This document shows positions 8,785 through 20,859 of a stretch of 64,000 nucleotides of DNA, one piece after another. This stretch comes from Haliclona indistincta (taxonomy: Eukaryota > Porifera > Demospongiae > Haplosclerida > Chalinidae). The number at the start of each line of letters is the position of its first letter. The first letter of the stretch is position 1. The notes beneath the pieces were generated by a model, which saw only the letters and a list, made by a program, of their open reading frames with translations, was not told where the DNA came from and made no database searches. The position numbers and the translations under genes were made by a program. The DNA lies in assembly GCA_964017065.1 (NCBI GenBank), contig OZ024788.1, forward strand, positions 7,556,875-7,620,874, read 5' to 3'.

Positions 8785-11322
8785 ATGAACCAGTGGTTGA
8801 TTCGACCTGTAAAGGAGGTTTGTGTTTGAACAATTTTGCCTTGTTGTTCGGTAACGATTGTACCATGCTGTACGTACGTAGATACTTGTATACCGTTCAG
8901 TATCGAATTGCGTGTTCGCTAATCTCGCGTTGGAGGAGTGGCTGTACACACACGTGGACCTTACTGACAGGCGGATACTGTTTCTTTGTCGAAACACCCC
9001 TTCGGTAAGTTGTGTGCATAGTCTCGAGGAAACTAATTCCTGTCCTGTACACAGGTTGTCATCGGAAGGCACCAGGTATACATTTGCTATATTATGAAGA
9101 CTCAGACTGTGTTGTGGTTATTCTGTGCAGAATCCATGGATGGAAACCAACATAAATCTACTCAAAAGCAGAGGGATACAGCTAGCAAGAAGGCAGTCAG
9201 GAGGAGGAACTGTCTATCATGTGAGATGCAACCTCTTTACTGTCTCTGTAACTTCCTCGTAACCACATTTTTCTCTTAAGGATATGGGTAATCTCAATGT
9301 GACAGTGTTTGCCCATCGCAGAGACTATGATCGCCAGCGTAATTTACAGCTGGTATGTGAGGCTGTCAAGAGACGCTGGCCAAGATTGAATCTTGTTGTA
9401 AACAAGAGGCATGACATCATGTACGAACAATGGAAGGTATTCTAGTCTGGCAGGAGCACATGAACAGAAGGAGCGTGCAACTTCAGTGCCAGCACTTTAA
9501 TAATTAATGACGTACTTACGCTTTACCTAGGTATGAACGTACGTCATATCTATGTAACGCGCATTACTTGGTAAGTTTACGACAGCGAGCGCGCCTGGTG
9601 TTGCTCAGCTCGAATACAGTCATCTAAGCTTTCATTGCGCTCCTCACGGGCAAGTTCTTCACTTGTTGTAAACGAATCCGCCGGGGAGACAGCATGATCA
9701 GCTTTCTCTTGGAGCTGGCCTGACTAAGACGTCGAGGGCGACTCGAGGGTTCGCGCCATCCTCTCTTGCCGCACTTAGATCTATTATGTATCACGTGCAC
9801 AGAACGTACGTCACGCATATTTAATGAAGCACAAAAACTTCCAAATATGGAAGTTCTGAGCACACATCTGTGAATCTAATTATACACTGTTGGCACTAAC
9901 GCGCGGTTTACAGTTGCACGCTCCTTCTGTTCATGTGCTCCTGAGTCTGGACATAGAATAAAAAGTAGTTTTGTTGCTGTAGGTATCTGGCAGTGCTGCT
10001 AAGCTTGGTAAAGAAAAGAGTTACCATCACTATACTCTGTTGTTGAATGTTGACAGTACTAACCTCAGCACCTGCTTATTATATGATGAGAGAGTTAGTA
10101 TAGCGAATTTAGTTATGTTTCACTATGTTCTTATCTTTGTAGTTAAAATTCTCATGGTCAAGGGCCACATCTAGTGTCTCTTCCCCTACAATCAATCTCA
10201 GCAATGTGATTCATGATATTAGCTATGATAGTGTCTGTGCAGCTGTGAGTGACCTCTTCTTTGAAAAACATGGTGTTATCCACACTAGAAAGGTAAAATA
10301 AAATATCATATGCTTACAAGAACGAATAAAACACCAAAGGTGTAGATGCCTCGGTGCAGTAGCATGTATGCTAGCCTGCAAATAGCAGATGCGTATGACA
10401 GCACGTATGCATGCAGTAGATCCATGGAACCATCAAAACAGTACCATGGAAGCATGCAATGCAAGCTGCAGTAGAAGTTACCAGCAGATCCATGGAACAT
10501 GCAGGCAAGCACTGCCCGAGCAGCAGATCATAAAAGCAGTGTTATAGAAGAGCAGGCTAGTGGCAGCTATCTAGCAACTGTACAAGCTGTTGTACAAAAG
10601 TTGTAGTGAAGCCAAACAAAACTGTAGCTGGGCATGACTGTAACTGCTCTGCTCGCTCCTGCTCATCTGTTGAGCTAGTGAACTCGAACACGCTTTCGCT
10701 CGCTGATTTCACTGCTGCCTATGGAGTTGTGCGAGCTGTACTATCATAGATCAAGCCTTCAAGTTGCGCTGTAGACAGTTTTGTCTATGAAGTAGGCCCG
10801 AGCGCTCAAGACGGCTGTTCAGGTTAGCAAATCACGCCATAACTTCAAAACAAAGGCTTTAATAGCAAATCTGCCAAAATTGGTTTTCATAAACTAGCGA
10901 GCTCTACCTGTATTGCAAGTTTCAGCGCTTAGTAGCAAGCAGTTGCTGAGATACGCATTAACAAACAAAGACTACTGTATGCCTATGTGGCTCCGCCCAC
11001 CTCGGCATAATTAGCGACATGCATGACTTGAAGTTGTTTTTTAATCATGCAGATGGAAGTAGTAGATCCTCTCAATGAAGTTGAATTCCCTGGTATATCA
11101 GAAATGAGGGAAAGACTCAAGGTTTGAAATGAGATTACAAATTTGATTCTCGGTTCCTCGATTTCTTCTTAGGACCCTTATTGGTTGTTCAGCAAGACCC
11201 CACCATTCTCTGTTACCATGGCTACCAGTGGAGGTGAGATGATGATGGAAGTAAAGGAGGGTGTGGTGGTATCAACCAGTGAGCATAAAGGCCAGCAGCT
11301 ACAAACATTGTTGAACTACTAA
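8785..11322 (+). CDS. LIPT1: Lipoyltransferase 1, mitochondrial (LIPT1), multi-exon
   Basis: LIPT1 moves lipoyl groups onto the E2 subunits of 2-oxoacid dehydrogenases in mitochondria. The proposed first exon 8785-8808 (MNQWLIRP) joins in phase, across a 73-base intron, to 8882 and reads [20 protein letters not shown]. Then follow NTPSVVIGRHQNPW, split by an intron at 9057-9131 or so, and [17 protein letters not shown], the lipoate-binding glycine-rich loop of the LplA/LipB family. Later exons give [20 protein letters not shown] (from about 9983), [20 protein letters not shown] (about 11055) and [14 protein letters not shown] (11175). The lysine in the GSAAKLG motif is the expected active-site lysine. 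The protein stops soon after this and is about 60-80 residues shorter than vertebrate LIPT1 at the C-terminus. Two introns hold mobile elements. Confidence 0.9.
9451..9943. mobile_element. MITE with 32-bp perfect TIRs and a 7-bp target duplication
   Basis: Bases 9451-9482 (starting CAGGAGCACATGAACAGAAG) are an exact inverted copy of 9912-9943. AGTCTGG lies just outside both ends (9444-9450 and 9944-9950). The element is 493 bp, sits inside a LIPT1 intron and has no transposase. The 7-bp duplication and CAG start are close to hAT features (usually 8 bp), but the family is not certain. Confidence 0.88.
10340..11010 (+). repeat. Repeat family A, copy 1 (CCTCGG...CCTCGGCATAAT)
   Basis: It begins near GATGCCTCGGTG and ends near CCGCCCACCTCGGCATAAT. 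The second half (ATCAAGCCTTCAAGTTGC, CAAATCACGCCATAAC, TTTCAGCGCTTAGTAGCAAG, TATGCCTATGTGGC) recurs in the same order at about 39.27-39.57 kb and 40.76-40.96 kb. The first half is rich in AGCAGATCCATGG/AAGCATGC-like short repeats. It lies in the last large intron of LIPT1. No open frame is convincing. It may be a non-autonomous DNA transposon or a SINE; I cannot decide. Confidence 0.7.
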
Positions 11323-11924
11323 TAATTTATTTTTACACTAGATTTATCCTTTTTTATAACTTTAATTCACATTATAATTAATGCAGCAATTTTCATTTAG
11401 GCAATTCATTTTAGTGCCTCTTATACATGTAGTCAACAACAGAACAGTATGCTTTTAAATTCTATATCAGGATGCTTTTAAATTCCACCATTACCGTATA
11501 GCAGGTTATTTTCATGTTGATTTAATTTTCGAACGGCTGGTGCGAGTCGAAAATTAGATTTCGAAAAATTCTTTTTGAAAAGTTCTGTGACGTGGCTCAG
11601 TGTTTTAGAGCTACAGTATGAGATGACTGCCTAATGTCAACATCTACCTTACCAAGCCCAATTCCCATTTTAAAATGTCAAGCATTACCAGATATCTATA
11701 TAAAAACGGTCATACCGGGAGTTAACTATTACTTGTCCTTGCCATGAGAACTCAATGTTGTCACAGCCTCGAGCTCATGGAAGTCAGCTCATTAATCATT
11801 TTCTTTATTCACTATTGAAATTTATTATTGGGTATCCGCGGCACTACTGGCTGAACTGCCATAAACTTTTGTCTATAATACTTTTTCACAGCAAGGACAC
11901 ACAATAGCAATAGAAGCTATTATA
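11323..11924. other. Intergenic with a truncated MITE
   Basis: LIPT1 3' flank. Bases 11502-11602 (from TACCGTATAGCAGG) match the left part of the complete MITE at 58333-58522, so this is a copy truncated on the right. A short CGGGAGTTAACTATTA at 11717 matches the end of the palindrome near 37.23 kb. Nothing else is seen. Confidence 0.6.
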
Positions 11925-11928
11925 TTAA

Positions 11929-12495
11929 GGGTGGAAATCCCAAACATCAGGATTACGAATATTTTGGTTTCTACTGTTAGTTGAAGGCTTGGTCAGTCAC
12001 ACTGATCACCCAAGAAAGTCGCCATTCGTCTTGTGGGCGTAGCAAGCCCCACCCAATGACGAAAAGTTGCGTTTCTTTCCTGAGCATGCCACACCCATAC
12101 AAAATGTCAGACATAAACTTCGGTACACAAGGAAGAAACTTATGTATGGGATTTTGTAAAAAGGTCTCTGTCTGTAAGTTACAGAGGGGCGAATATTTAA
12201 TGAGAACACACGATTTCGGCAAAAATCCCCTACCAGCATGAGCGATGGAAGAAGATACATCTCCTTTTGCCAGAGCGCCAAAAAATGCCACCTGACGCCC
12301 TCCCCACAACCCACCCACCCCTATGTGGGTCTCTCGTGATTGCCGAGTACGAAATAATTTTGTTCCAAATACGGCAAGTGCTATTGGAGTGTGGGTACAC
12401 CCATTTTCCTTGTAAAACGGGCAGGTAATAGCCAGGACACTGTAGATTATATTGTGCAAAGGGCAGCAAGAAAGAATAGTTCGGGTTTTCCTGGC
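11929..12495 (+). mobile_element. 567-bp TTAA-flanked MITE, copy 1
   Basis: The element starts GGGTGGAAATCCC and ends GGGTTTTCCTGGC, is flanked by TTAA at 11925-11928 and 12496-12499, and has imperfect TIRs. A nearly identical copy of the same length lies inverted at 50530-51096. TTAA duplication is a mark of the piggyBac and Kolobok superfamilies. Open frames on both strands inside it are shared by the two copies but look like by-products of low stop density. It ends about 300 bases before the TRIM-NHL start codon. Confidence 0.88.
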
Positions 12496-12801
12496 TTAAG
12501 TGTACTCTACTAGTTAATTAAGAATAGGTATAATTAGAGTTCAATGAAGAAGCAAGAACAATACATGTAGATGAAGGAAGAGAGTTCCAGATGGAGATAG
12601 AATGTGGAATGAAGGAAAAAAGATACTAGTTAATTCTGGCAAACAGTTTATCAAGCACCAAAGGATGAGGACGTAACTTGAGTTGGGTTTTTAACCTCAG
12701 AAAAAGCACAGAGTTATAGAGAAGACACAAAGAGAGATTAAGCCTTTCAAGAGTGACCAAACCAAGCTGGACTAAGCCATCGTAGTATCCGGCAAATCCC
12801 A

Positions 12802-15285
12802 ATGAAGTTTGCTATTCACAGACTACAAGGATTGTGTCAATATAGCAAGATGGCAGTTTACAAATTTGCACATTCCAACGACACGACCATTGCAAAACAA
12901 AAAACCGAGTGTACATGCAACAATTGCTGCAAAATGGACGAAGATAGACCCAGTACCAGTGTGATAGAAGACCAAATACGGAGATTGCAGCGAGAAGTGA
13001 AGTGCACTATCTGTTCGTCTGAACTTCAGGACCCACGTCTCCTTCCATGTCTACATTTTTACTGCAAAGACTGCATAGAAGGAATACGTTTGCAAATTTC
13101 AACCAGCAGGTACCTGTGCCCAGCGCCACAATGCCACGACGAGCACGTAATATCGAATCTCGGTTGTCTTCCTCGGCACTGTCTGATTGACACCAAGAAG
13201 CAGCACATTCGCTTACTGCGCAAAATGATCAGCAAACACGTCTACTGTGAGATATGCTCTTCAGAACAGACCGTTCAGGTAAGGAAAGCCATGGGTAAAC
13301 TGGCTGCATATGTGTGTATGTCGTGTAACGAGGGACATCAGCTGATTTGCGAGGCCTGCTCTCGAGCTCATGTGTCGTGCCCAGAGTTACGTGATCACCA
13401 GCTCGATCGTCTTTCAGTGTGGCAGGAGCCACGAAACAGGGAGAAGCTGGTGCGTAAAATGTCTACACAACAAACACAAGTACCTGCAGTTTGTCGGCAA
13501 CATGGTTACCAGTTACGATACAACTGTGAAGATTGCGACAGCATCAACTGTTGCGATTGCCTGAGAAGCCACCAAGGTCATACTATTCGCCAAATAGAGA
13601 ATGCAGCCGAACAGGCAAAAAGAATTGTCACGCAACGACTTATCGTCGTAGCAGCAGGTCATGAAGAGTTTCAAGCAGCAGCCAAAGATATCATGGAGGT
13701 TCGTGAACGCTTGCGAAATCAAGAAGGCCAGCGAGAAGTGGATATCAAAACCAGATTTACACGAATCAAAATGGAACTCGATTCTCGTCAGAAAGCAATG
13801 GTACAGGATCTGCATTCGATAGCGGAGTGGAAGCAAAACAGACTAGCCATTCAGTTGCACCAACTAGAGGGCGTGGCTAAACGTGCAACAAGGCTCGAAG
13901 AGCTGATGAATGATCTTGTGCACGCACCTAGCATTACACAACTACTCTCACATGTCGACTTCTTGCTTCTGAAAAGTAATGAATTCGAAACTATGAGTGA
14001 ATCTGTTAGAAAAACAGCCCCATTGTCCAAGATGCTTCAGTCATCGAGCATTCCATCTCTAACACCTTGCGAATCGTCTACTTTAGCTGTGAATGTTCCA
14101 AACACTATTTTTCAGACAGTACTACACAACCAATGCAAAGTGTACTCCAACAAGGCAGATGCAGTCAAAACCACAGCCATAGGACCAGGACTTCGAAACC
14201 CAAGGGCTCTCGAGATGACATACTTCAATGTCAATATAAGAGATTCAATTGGCCAACCATACAATCAAAACTATGGTCTCAGAGTGCATTGTTACAGTCA
14301 TGAAAAGCAAATTGAAGAACATGTAAGACTGTCTTCTACTAGTCAAGGCACTGTTCATGTTTCCTATACTCCTCGAGCAAGCACAGAATACACAGTGACA
14401 GTAAAGGTAAACGAAGAAAATATCAGAGGCAGCCCATTTACTGTTCCTGCACAACCAGCCATGTTACTGTCAGCAAATCTTGAACCAAAGTTACATGACT
14501 TGTTGAAGGAGTTGGAAAAGCCTGTCCATATTTGCGTGAAGGAAAAGATTTTCGTTATCACCCAAAATGGCAAGATCAGGACATTTGACCAAGCTGGCAA
14601 CGAAGAAACTAACTTTGAAGATGGTCCGACACTATCCCCCGGAGGAATGGCACTTGCAGATGATGGATCACTATTTATCACCAGCTGTGAACATGGCTGC
14701 GTAACCAAATATTCATCCAATGGTGTATTACTCAAAACACAAGGAAAGCCTGGAAATAAACCAAATGAGTACAAGAACCCTGGTGGAATCTCAATCAAGA
14801 CTGCTACAAGAGAAGTGTTTGTTTGCGATAAGAGCAACCACAGAGTACAAGTACTTGACGAAAATCTCGAATACCTGCGTGAATTTAGCATAGACCTCAC
14901 CGCCGAAGGATTCACAAACCTTTCTGAACCAACAGACATACTAATCAGCAGTCACGGATCCCTATACATTACCGATCAGGCAAACAACTCGGTCTTAGTA
15001 TATAGCAGTGACGAAAAATACCAGTTTTCGTGGGGTCCATCTGACACCACTCTAGAGTCACCAAAATGTATTGTAGCAGACTGTGATGGTCTGATCTATG
15101 TGACAGACAGCCAGGGTGTGAAAGTGTTTCAAGCTGACGGAGATCATGTTGCCTCTTTTCAGGACAACAAACACCTCAAGACACCGATTGGAATTGCTGT
15201 CAGCAACGATGGTCATGTGTATGTCTGTGACACAGAGAACAATACTGTCACAGCATTTAAAGATACTCCAGTTAAGGTTATATAA
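12802..15285 (+). CDS. TRIM-NHL protein (RING, two B-boxes, coiled coil, filamin repeat, NHL)
   Basis: A single-exon frame of 827 codons. The RING finger starts KCTICSSELQDPRLLPCLHF (C68, C71, C83, H85, C88, C91, later C106), so E3 ubiquitin ligase activity is likely. Two B-box-like zinc modules follow (about 148-205 and 232-265, the second with CRQHGYQLRYNCEDC), then a coiled coil to about 370. A filamin-type Ig repeat (about 460-550) starts GPGLRNPRALEMTYFNV and ends NIRGSPFTV. An NHL propeller (about 575-825) has repeats such as NPGGISI...VFVCDKSNHRVQVLD. This order is that of the TRIM2/TRIM3/TRIM71 class, where NHL often binds RNA or protein targets. The Met at residue 45 (12934), just before the RING, is an alternative start. 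It is intronless, unlike all intact neighbours. Exact orthology cannot be settled by eye. Confidence 0.9.
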   Translation: MKFAIHRLQGLCQYSKMAVYKFAHSNDTTIAKQKTECTCNNCCKMDEDRPSTSVIEDQIRRLQREVKCTICSSELQDPRLLPCLHFYCKDCIEGIRLQISTSRYLCPAPQCHDEHVISNLGCLPRHCLIDTKKQHIRLLRKMISKHVYCEICSSEQTVQVRKAMGKLAAYVCMSCNEGHQLICEACSRAHVSCPELRDHQLDRLSVWQEPRNREKLVRKMSTQQTQVPAVCRQHGYQLRYNCEDCDSINCCDCLRSHQGHTIRQIENAAEQAKRIVTQRLIVVAAGHEEFQAAAKDIMEVRERLRNQEGQREVDIKTRFTRIKMELDSRQKAMVQDLHSIAEWKQNRLAIQLHQLEGVAKRATRLEELMNDLVHAPSITQLLSHVDFLLLKSNEFETMSESVRKTAPLSKMLQSSSIPSLTPCESSTLAVNVPNTIFQTVLHNQCKVYSNKADAVKTTAIGPGLRNPRALEMTYFNVNIRDSIGQPYNQNYGLRVHCYSHEKQIEEHVRLSSTSQGTVHVSYTPRASTEYTVTVKVNEENIRGSPFTVPAQPAMLLSANLEPKLHDLLKELEKPVHICVKEKIFVITQNGKIRTFDQAGNEETNFEDGPTLSPGGMALADDGSLFITSCEHGCVTKYSSNGVLLKTQGKPGNKPNEYKNPGGISIKTATREVFVCDKSNHRVQVLDENLEYLREFSIDLTAEGFTNLSEPTDILISSHGSLYITDQANNSVLVYSSDEKYQFSWGPSDTTLESPKCIVADCDGLIYVTDSQGVKVFQADGDHVASFQDNKHLKTPIGIAVSNDGHVYVCDTENNTVTAFKDTPVKVI

Positions 15286-15804
15286 AGTGAAAATTGTACC
15301 ATTGTATACTAACTGTAAATCAAAGTATGTTATACTTTTCATAGTTTGTAAAATGTTTGTATAAATAATCGAAAGTATTATGCAACACTCCTATACTAAT
15401 GAGGTTTAAATCCTCAAAAATGAAACCCTCTGACACACATGGTTACAGTAACTTGCTGCTTTTTGAAAAAAACAACAACAGGGTTTTGAGTATTCTCGTA
15501 CCAAGGGGCTAGGTTTTGAGGGGTTCTTGCAACAAGTGAAAATGCATGAATAATTGAATGCACGTGACTAGCATTATTTTACTAACCCAGCAAATCCCCT
15601 TAGGGGCTGTTAATGGAGTAGTATTTTGTGTGAATCCTTTATCCAGTATTGTAAGTGCACATTATTATAACACTTTCTCGATACTCATGCACTCCTGAAT
15701 GAGTGTCATGCACTCCTGATCAGGGATGCCTAAGCATAACGTGCAATAGTAACAGAGATATTGATTGCACAATGTGCAGCAGCAATAGCACCATTGTTTT
15801 TCAG
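15286..15804. other. Gap between convergent TRIM-NHL and UBXN4
   Basis: AT-rich 3' flanks of two convergent genes. AATAAT/ATAAA-like signals (15361-15366) may be the TRIM polyadenylation site. No gene is seen. Confidence 0.5.
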
Positions 15805-18800
15805 TTACTGTTGTTGTGTAGAGTTCCCATTGTAAGTGCTCTTCCTCTTGTCATCTTTATCATCATCATAGTCTTCTTGACGGAATCTCTTCACTCTTGC
15901 AGCATTAGAGCTAAAGTAACAATACCAAAATAGAATTATAAAATTCAGATGTATCTCGTGGGCATATTTCCTTGCTGTGGAAATAATTATAAGCGCATGC
16001 ACCTAATAACGCACCAGTACGGTATTGCTTTATCTGCTAGTAACTAGTTCACCTTTGGACCTGACCTCTCAAAGGACAAAAGGGCTATTAGAATAGGCTC
16101 AATTTGTACTAAAGGACAAAGCCTACAGCCGAATGCATGACACTATGCATGTCTTCATTCAATCATGCCAGCACCCTTGCTATTTAATAATGCATTGTAT
16201 AATTTAATCACATATAATAAACCATCAATGTACCACTATGCAAATGCATCACCTGTGAGACTGAGGCTGAGCAGTAGTAGACGATGAGCTGAACAAACCA
16301 ACTATTCCATTTTTTAGCATCACCAGCAATTGTACCAAGAACTGGAATAGGCTGATTATCAATCCAAGCACTCCACCAGACCCGCCATCACCACCAGATG
16401 ACAGCATACCCTATAAAATACAATGATACAGATGTACAGGTACACCTAATGACGTTAATCAACCATATGTGCATTGTGCAATGCATAAAAAATCTATTAT
16501 GAAAGTCAACAGTAGTACATGCATGCTACTGCTTATTATAATTATAGTCTGACATAATTCTAAATTACGTCATTTGCGACAGACTTGCATTTTGTTTCAA
16601 ATAATATTATTGGTTGGTTAGATAACAATAAATTATTCCTATCCATTGCTGGATATAAAGGGACTTCATAAAATATCCAGTTTATATTAATACCCTTGTT
16701 TGAAGTGATCCATTACTATAGCAGCATTGTAAGTAATGTCCGTCTGTGGAACGTTCATCTACATTTGCAGAAACTCATCCATTGGTGACTATTATTTACA
16801 GCATTCTGGCCACACACCCTTGCTATGTGTGCACTTGATAAATCTACTACAAGTTGCCTCGATTGGTCCTCTATTCTATAGTGCAGGGCTTCAAATTTAG
16901 CACTAGCTCTCTAGCCCAAGGCTGGTAGCATAGTAAAATGTACAGGTTAGTAGCTCAGCTATCTAGAGGTACAATTTGACTGTACTAGCCAGTTTGAAAG
17001 AAAGTTAATTTGAACCACTGGTTATTGAAAACATGTGATCTATGACTACTTTGGCAAAAGCATTAACAGAGATTATATTTTTATGACACACCCACATCCA
17101 ACAATAATACTTCACTCACCTTGGACATTTTTGCTAATACTACTGCTGAAGGCACCAGGTCAAGAGTGCTCATACTCTCTGTGTCCTGTTCAGAAGAGAG
17201 CTCACGTTGTGGATACGTTGCAAATAGTGTTATCTTGCTCTCTGCTGCTTTGAGATGCTGAAGATACATAACATTGTGAAGTGAACTGATAGCACATGAA
17301 CAGTATGTACAGTACATGTAGCTGCCTTTACATGCATAAAAGTCAGAGAGAAGTTGTTTACCTGTGCTACTTTGGTCCTGAGCACAGACAGTGAGTCTGA
17401 CGTCGCTAGTGAGAAGACAGTACTGCCCCCACCAGGTAGTTTCACTTGAACACGACATGAGCTGTGATAACAGAAATACATAGCTACAATAATTCATTCT
17501 TATCTCAATACCTTGCAGTTGATTTGACACCTGCAGTCCTCGATTCACGTTGACGAACTCCTGTTGCAAGACCATCGTGATACAACAATCATCGTGTGTT
17601 ATGATAGCTAACCTGAGTCTGATGTAGGTGTGGTTGCTTTTAGAGCTTGTTGTTGAGCCAGTCTCTCTTGCCGATCTTGTTCTAGCTTAGCTCTGACCTC
17701 TTCTCGAGCTCTACGTTCCTCTTCTTTCTGTTTTCTCCTCTCCAAGATCCAAGCCTGGTTACGACGATCATCTTGTTCCTGACGAACTTTTGCAACATCT
17801 TGACCGTGCTGTCGTCGCTCTAACTCCTCACGTTTCTTTTTCTACAAAATATTAACAGTTTGAATTACTTGCCTGCTTAGTCATGCTTAGAGAACTTATT
17901 TAGTGGATTTAGCCAATTTGCTAATAAACAGCTACAATTATTACCAGTAGTACCAGTCTCGTGCTTAATCCAACAGACAATATAATTCAGACTACAGTCA
18001 ACACATTTCACTACATAGACTAACATTACCATAATCATTCACTGTTTACATCTGAAACCTCATCGAAACAGGAATAGGGCAATACCAGTAAATACTACCA
18101 CTTGCACTCTAGTCTAACCTTTATACTACTGAATACTACATGTACAAAATAATACCTCTCTTTCACTATCTGCTCGTTTCTTCCTCACTTCCTGCCTACA
18201 AAATAATTAGTAGCAATTGCTATACAGGCTATAATATTTATTGCTACCTTAATTCGTCTACTGATCGCTCAGGCCTATGAGAAGCTGGAGGATTTGATTC
18301 ACTCTTCTCAGGCTGCTCAGAACTTTCCTCTTGAGGAACAAGTTCAGATGAACCAGATGCTTGACTAGCAGCTGGAGCAATATGCTCAGAAGCAGCTCCG
18401 CTGAGCTTCTAATAGAGAAAACATTGTAACAACATCAAGATATCGAGCAACAATCGTTTGCAGTGTATAAAATAATATATGATAGGTACATGAACAGTAC
18501 TAACAAGAATGCAAGCTACACCTGTTGTTATAGCATACATAGTCCAACCACAGTGTTAATGTGGGGCTTACCCAATTACTACCTGGCAGTTGAATCGTAC
18601 TATAATTACACACATTCAATGACTAGTAATCTAGTGTCACTGGTTCACACCAACTGATCAGTCAAAGCATTGTACAGCATTGAACAGGCTTCACCAGACA
18701 TAACACTGTCTCAAGGAAATCACCAATTTGAAAATCAAACACTGATATAATTGCAAGCATGCTTACAGCATGTCACAAGATAGCAACATGATTATATAAC

Positions 18801-20799
18801 GATGTTTTGCTGGTTATAATAATCTAATAACAGTCGTCACTCACCATAAACGCATTCTGTAACATCACTCGAAATTGATTAGGTGTCTGCAATCCATTAG
18901 CCACCTCAAGTTGTTTGCCAGACATAGCATTGATACAAAACACGCATGGATACACTAACACAGGAACTGAACCAGCAAATAAACAGGAAGAATAAGTCAA
19001 GAAAACAATGATCATGAGACACTAAAATGGAATATAGGGAAACACCCAACTTATGGGTAGGTAGCCTCCCATGCAGTTGGATCTGCCATACAAGACTAAT
19101 GGTAGGTATCTTTTCCATGCACAATAAATGTATTTGATAGATTAACAGTATACAGTGGTATAGCCAGAAAAAGTGAAATAGTGGGCACAAAATTTGCGAG
19201 CGAAGTGGGCTAGAAGTTTAGCATCGATTTTTATCACTTTTAAAACAATCAGTCTCCACCCTAGAAGTAATAAAAGCAAGAATTAAGAAATAAGTTATTA
19301 TTGCTAGAAATAAATCAGGGCACTGGCTGTAGCACGAGGCACTAGATAAATTAGATAGGGCCTGGGCCCCACTGTAGCTATAGTATACAAGGTAGTTTGA
19401 TGAGAGACATAATATCTGTGGTTGAGATAAAGGATACACAATTGCTCAAATTGCTTGTGCTCCAAACTAAAGAGAAAACACAGAGATTATACACGAGCAG
19501 GACATGCATTATGGACAGGTAGTTACTGTCTAGGATACATGAGCTGATTAGTTCAGTAATGGCAGCTACTTCATCCATTAGTTACAGTCCACTGACCTGT
19601 CTTTCTGTAACTGCAAAGCCACATGTTTGTTAGTAGTGAGAACACCTTGAACCTATGTAACAGGATAAAATAGATTTTCATTCAAGCATGCAGAAGTCAA
19701 TCGTGTGCACCAAAGTTTGTTGTACAAGTCCGACACTAACATAAATTCTTGCATGCTTACTACACACTACAGATCTAATTATCTTGATAGACAATGCCCA
19801 CACAGTTTATGGTATTTCCTTACACATTACCGATCAACTCACTCAAAGTAAGCGTTAAAAGTAGATTAGCTTTATGGTAATCAAATGGCATGTGACGATA
19901 AGACATGGCTGACTGAACAGTAATGTGCAAGCATGTGTAGTAGATCAGGCACGATCTTAGCCTGTGTGGTACTGTACATGTGCAACCCCCTAAGGGCTAA
20001 AGTGCAGTGAAAATGTCATACTGAAAATACTTTGACTAACTAACTTATGATAAGAAAACCAACTCAGAGGGAATAACCATGTGGTACAATGGCATCATCA
20101 CACAACATTAAGATAATGCAACAACTCCCTCACACACACACACACACACTCTCTCTCTCATTCTCTCTCTCTCATTCTCTATCTCCCCTCACTCTTTCCA
20201 AACCCAACAAGCAGAGACTTCCATACTTTGCATCAAGGTAATGGGAGATTTAGGGATTTGCAGTAGAAGCACCTTGGTGCTATTGTACTATTCATTCACT
20301 CAACTGTTGACAAATTAAACCCAGTTGGATGTCATTACGGAGTTCTTTGCCATTCCAGTTCATACAGAACACCACAAACACAACAAGAGTATGAATAAAA
20401 ATGGACAAAGCCAACTGAAAGAAACACAGAAGCTGGTGACAATGTTTGACAATCAAGGCATCCTCTGATAGGTCAGTCTGATAATATTATAATACATTAG
20501 GGAATTCATATTTAAAGAGTAATGTACATAATGGGACTAAGGTTGAATTGGAGAAGTTGAATCGCACACTTTGACACGACCTCAATGGTTACATTAGCCA
20601 ACCACATAAGACGATGACGGTAGTTATCTATCGAACAGATAAGTATTATTGCTGTGACTAAGAAGGAACTGTATTGACTGTAAATAGATTTTAGGGAGTT
20701 GTACAATGTGGTTAGGTGTGTGAACAGGTGAAGGAAATAATTATGAGACAATACTTTAATGGTTGAAATATGAGACTATCTCACCATTGACCTATCAAT

Positions 20800-20859
<60 letters not shown>

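Noticed and set aside
8865..8881. ATG at 8865 as the LIPT1 start
   Set aside because: It is out of frame with the conserved protein. The 8785 exon joins in phase across a GT...AG intron.
9624..9863. 79-codon minus-strand frame inside the LIPT1 intron MITE
   Set aside because: It has no transposase-like motif and the element is under 500 bp.
11977..12459. 160-codon open frame (and a copy at 50566-51048) as a possible gene
   Set aside because: Both copies lie wholly inside the same 567-bp MITE, several frames are open on both strands, and no start context or family resemblance is seen.
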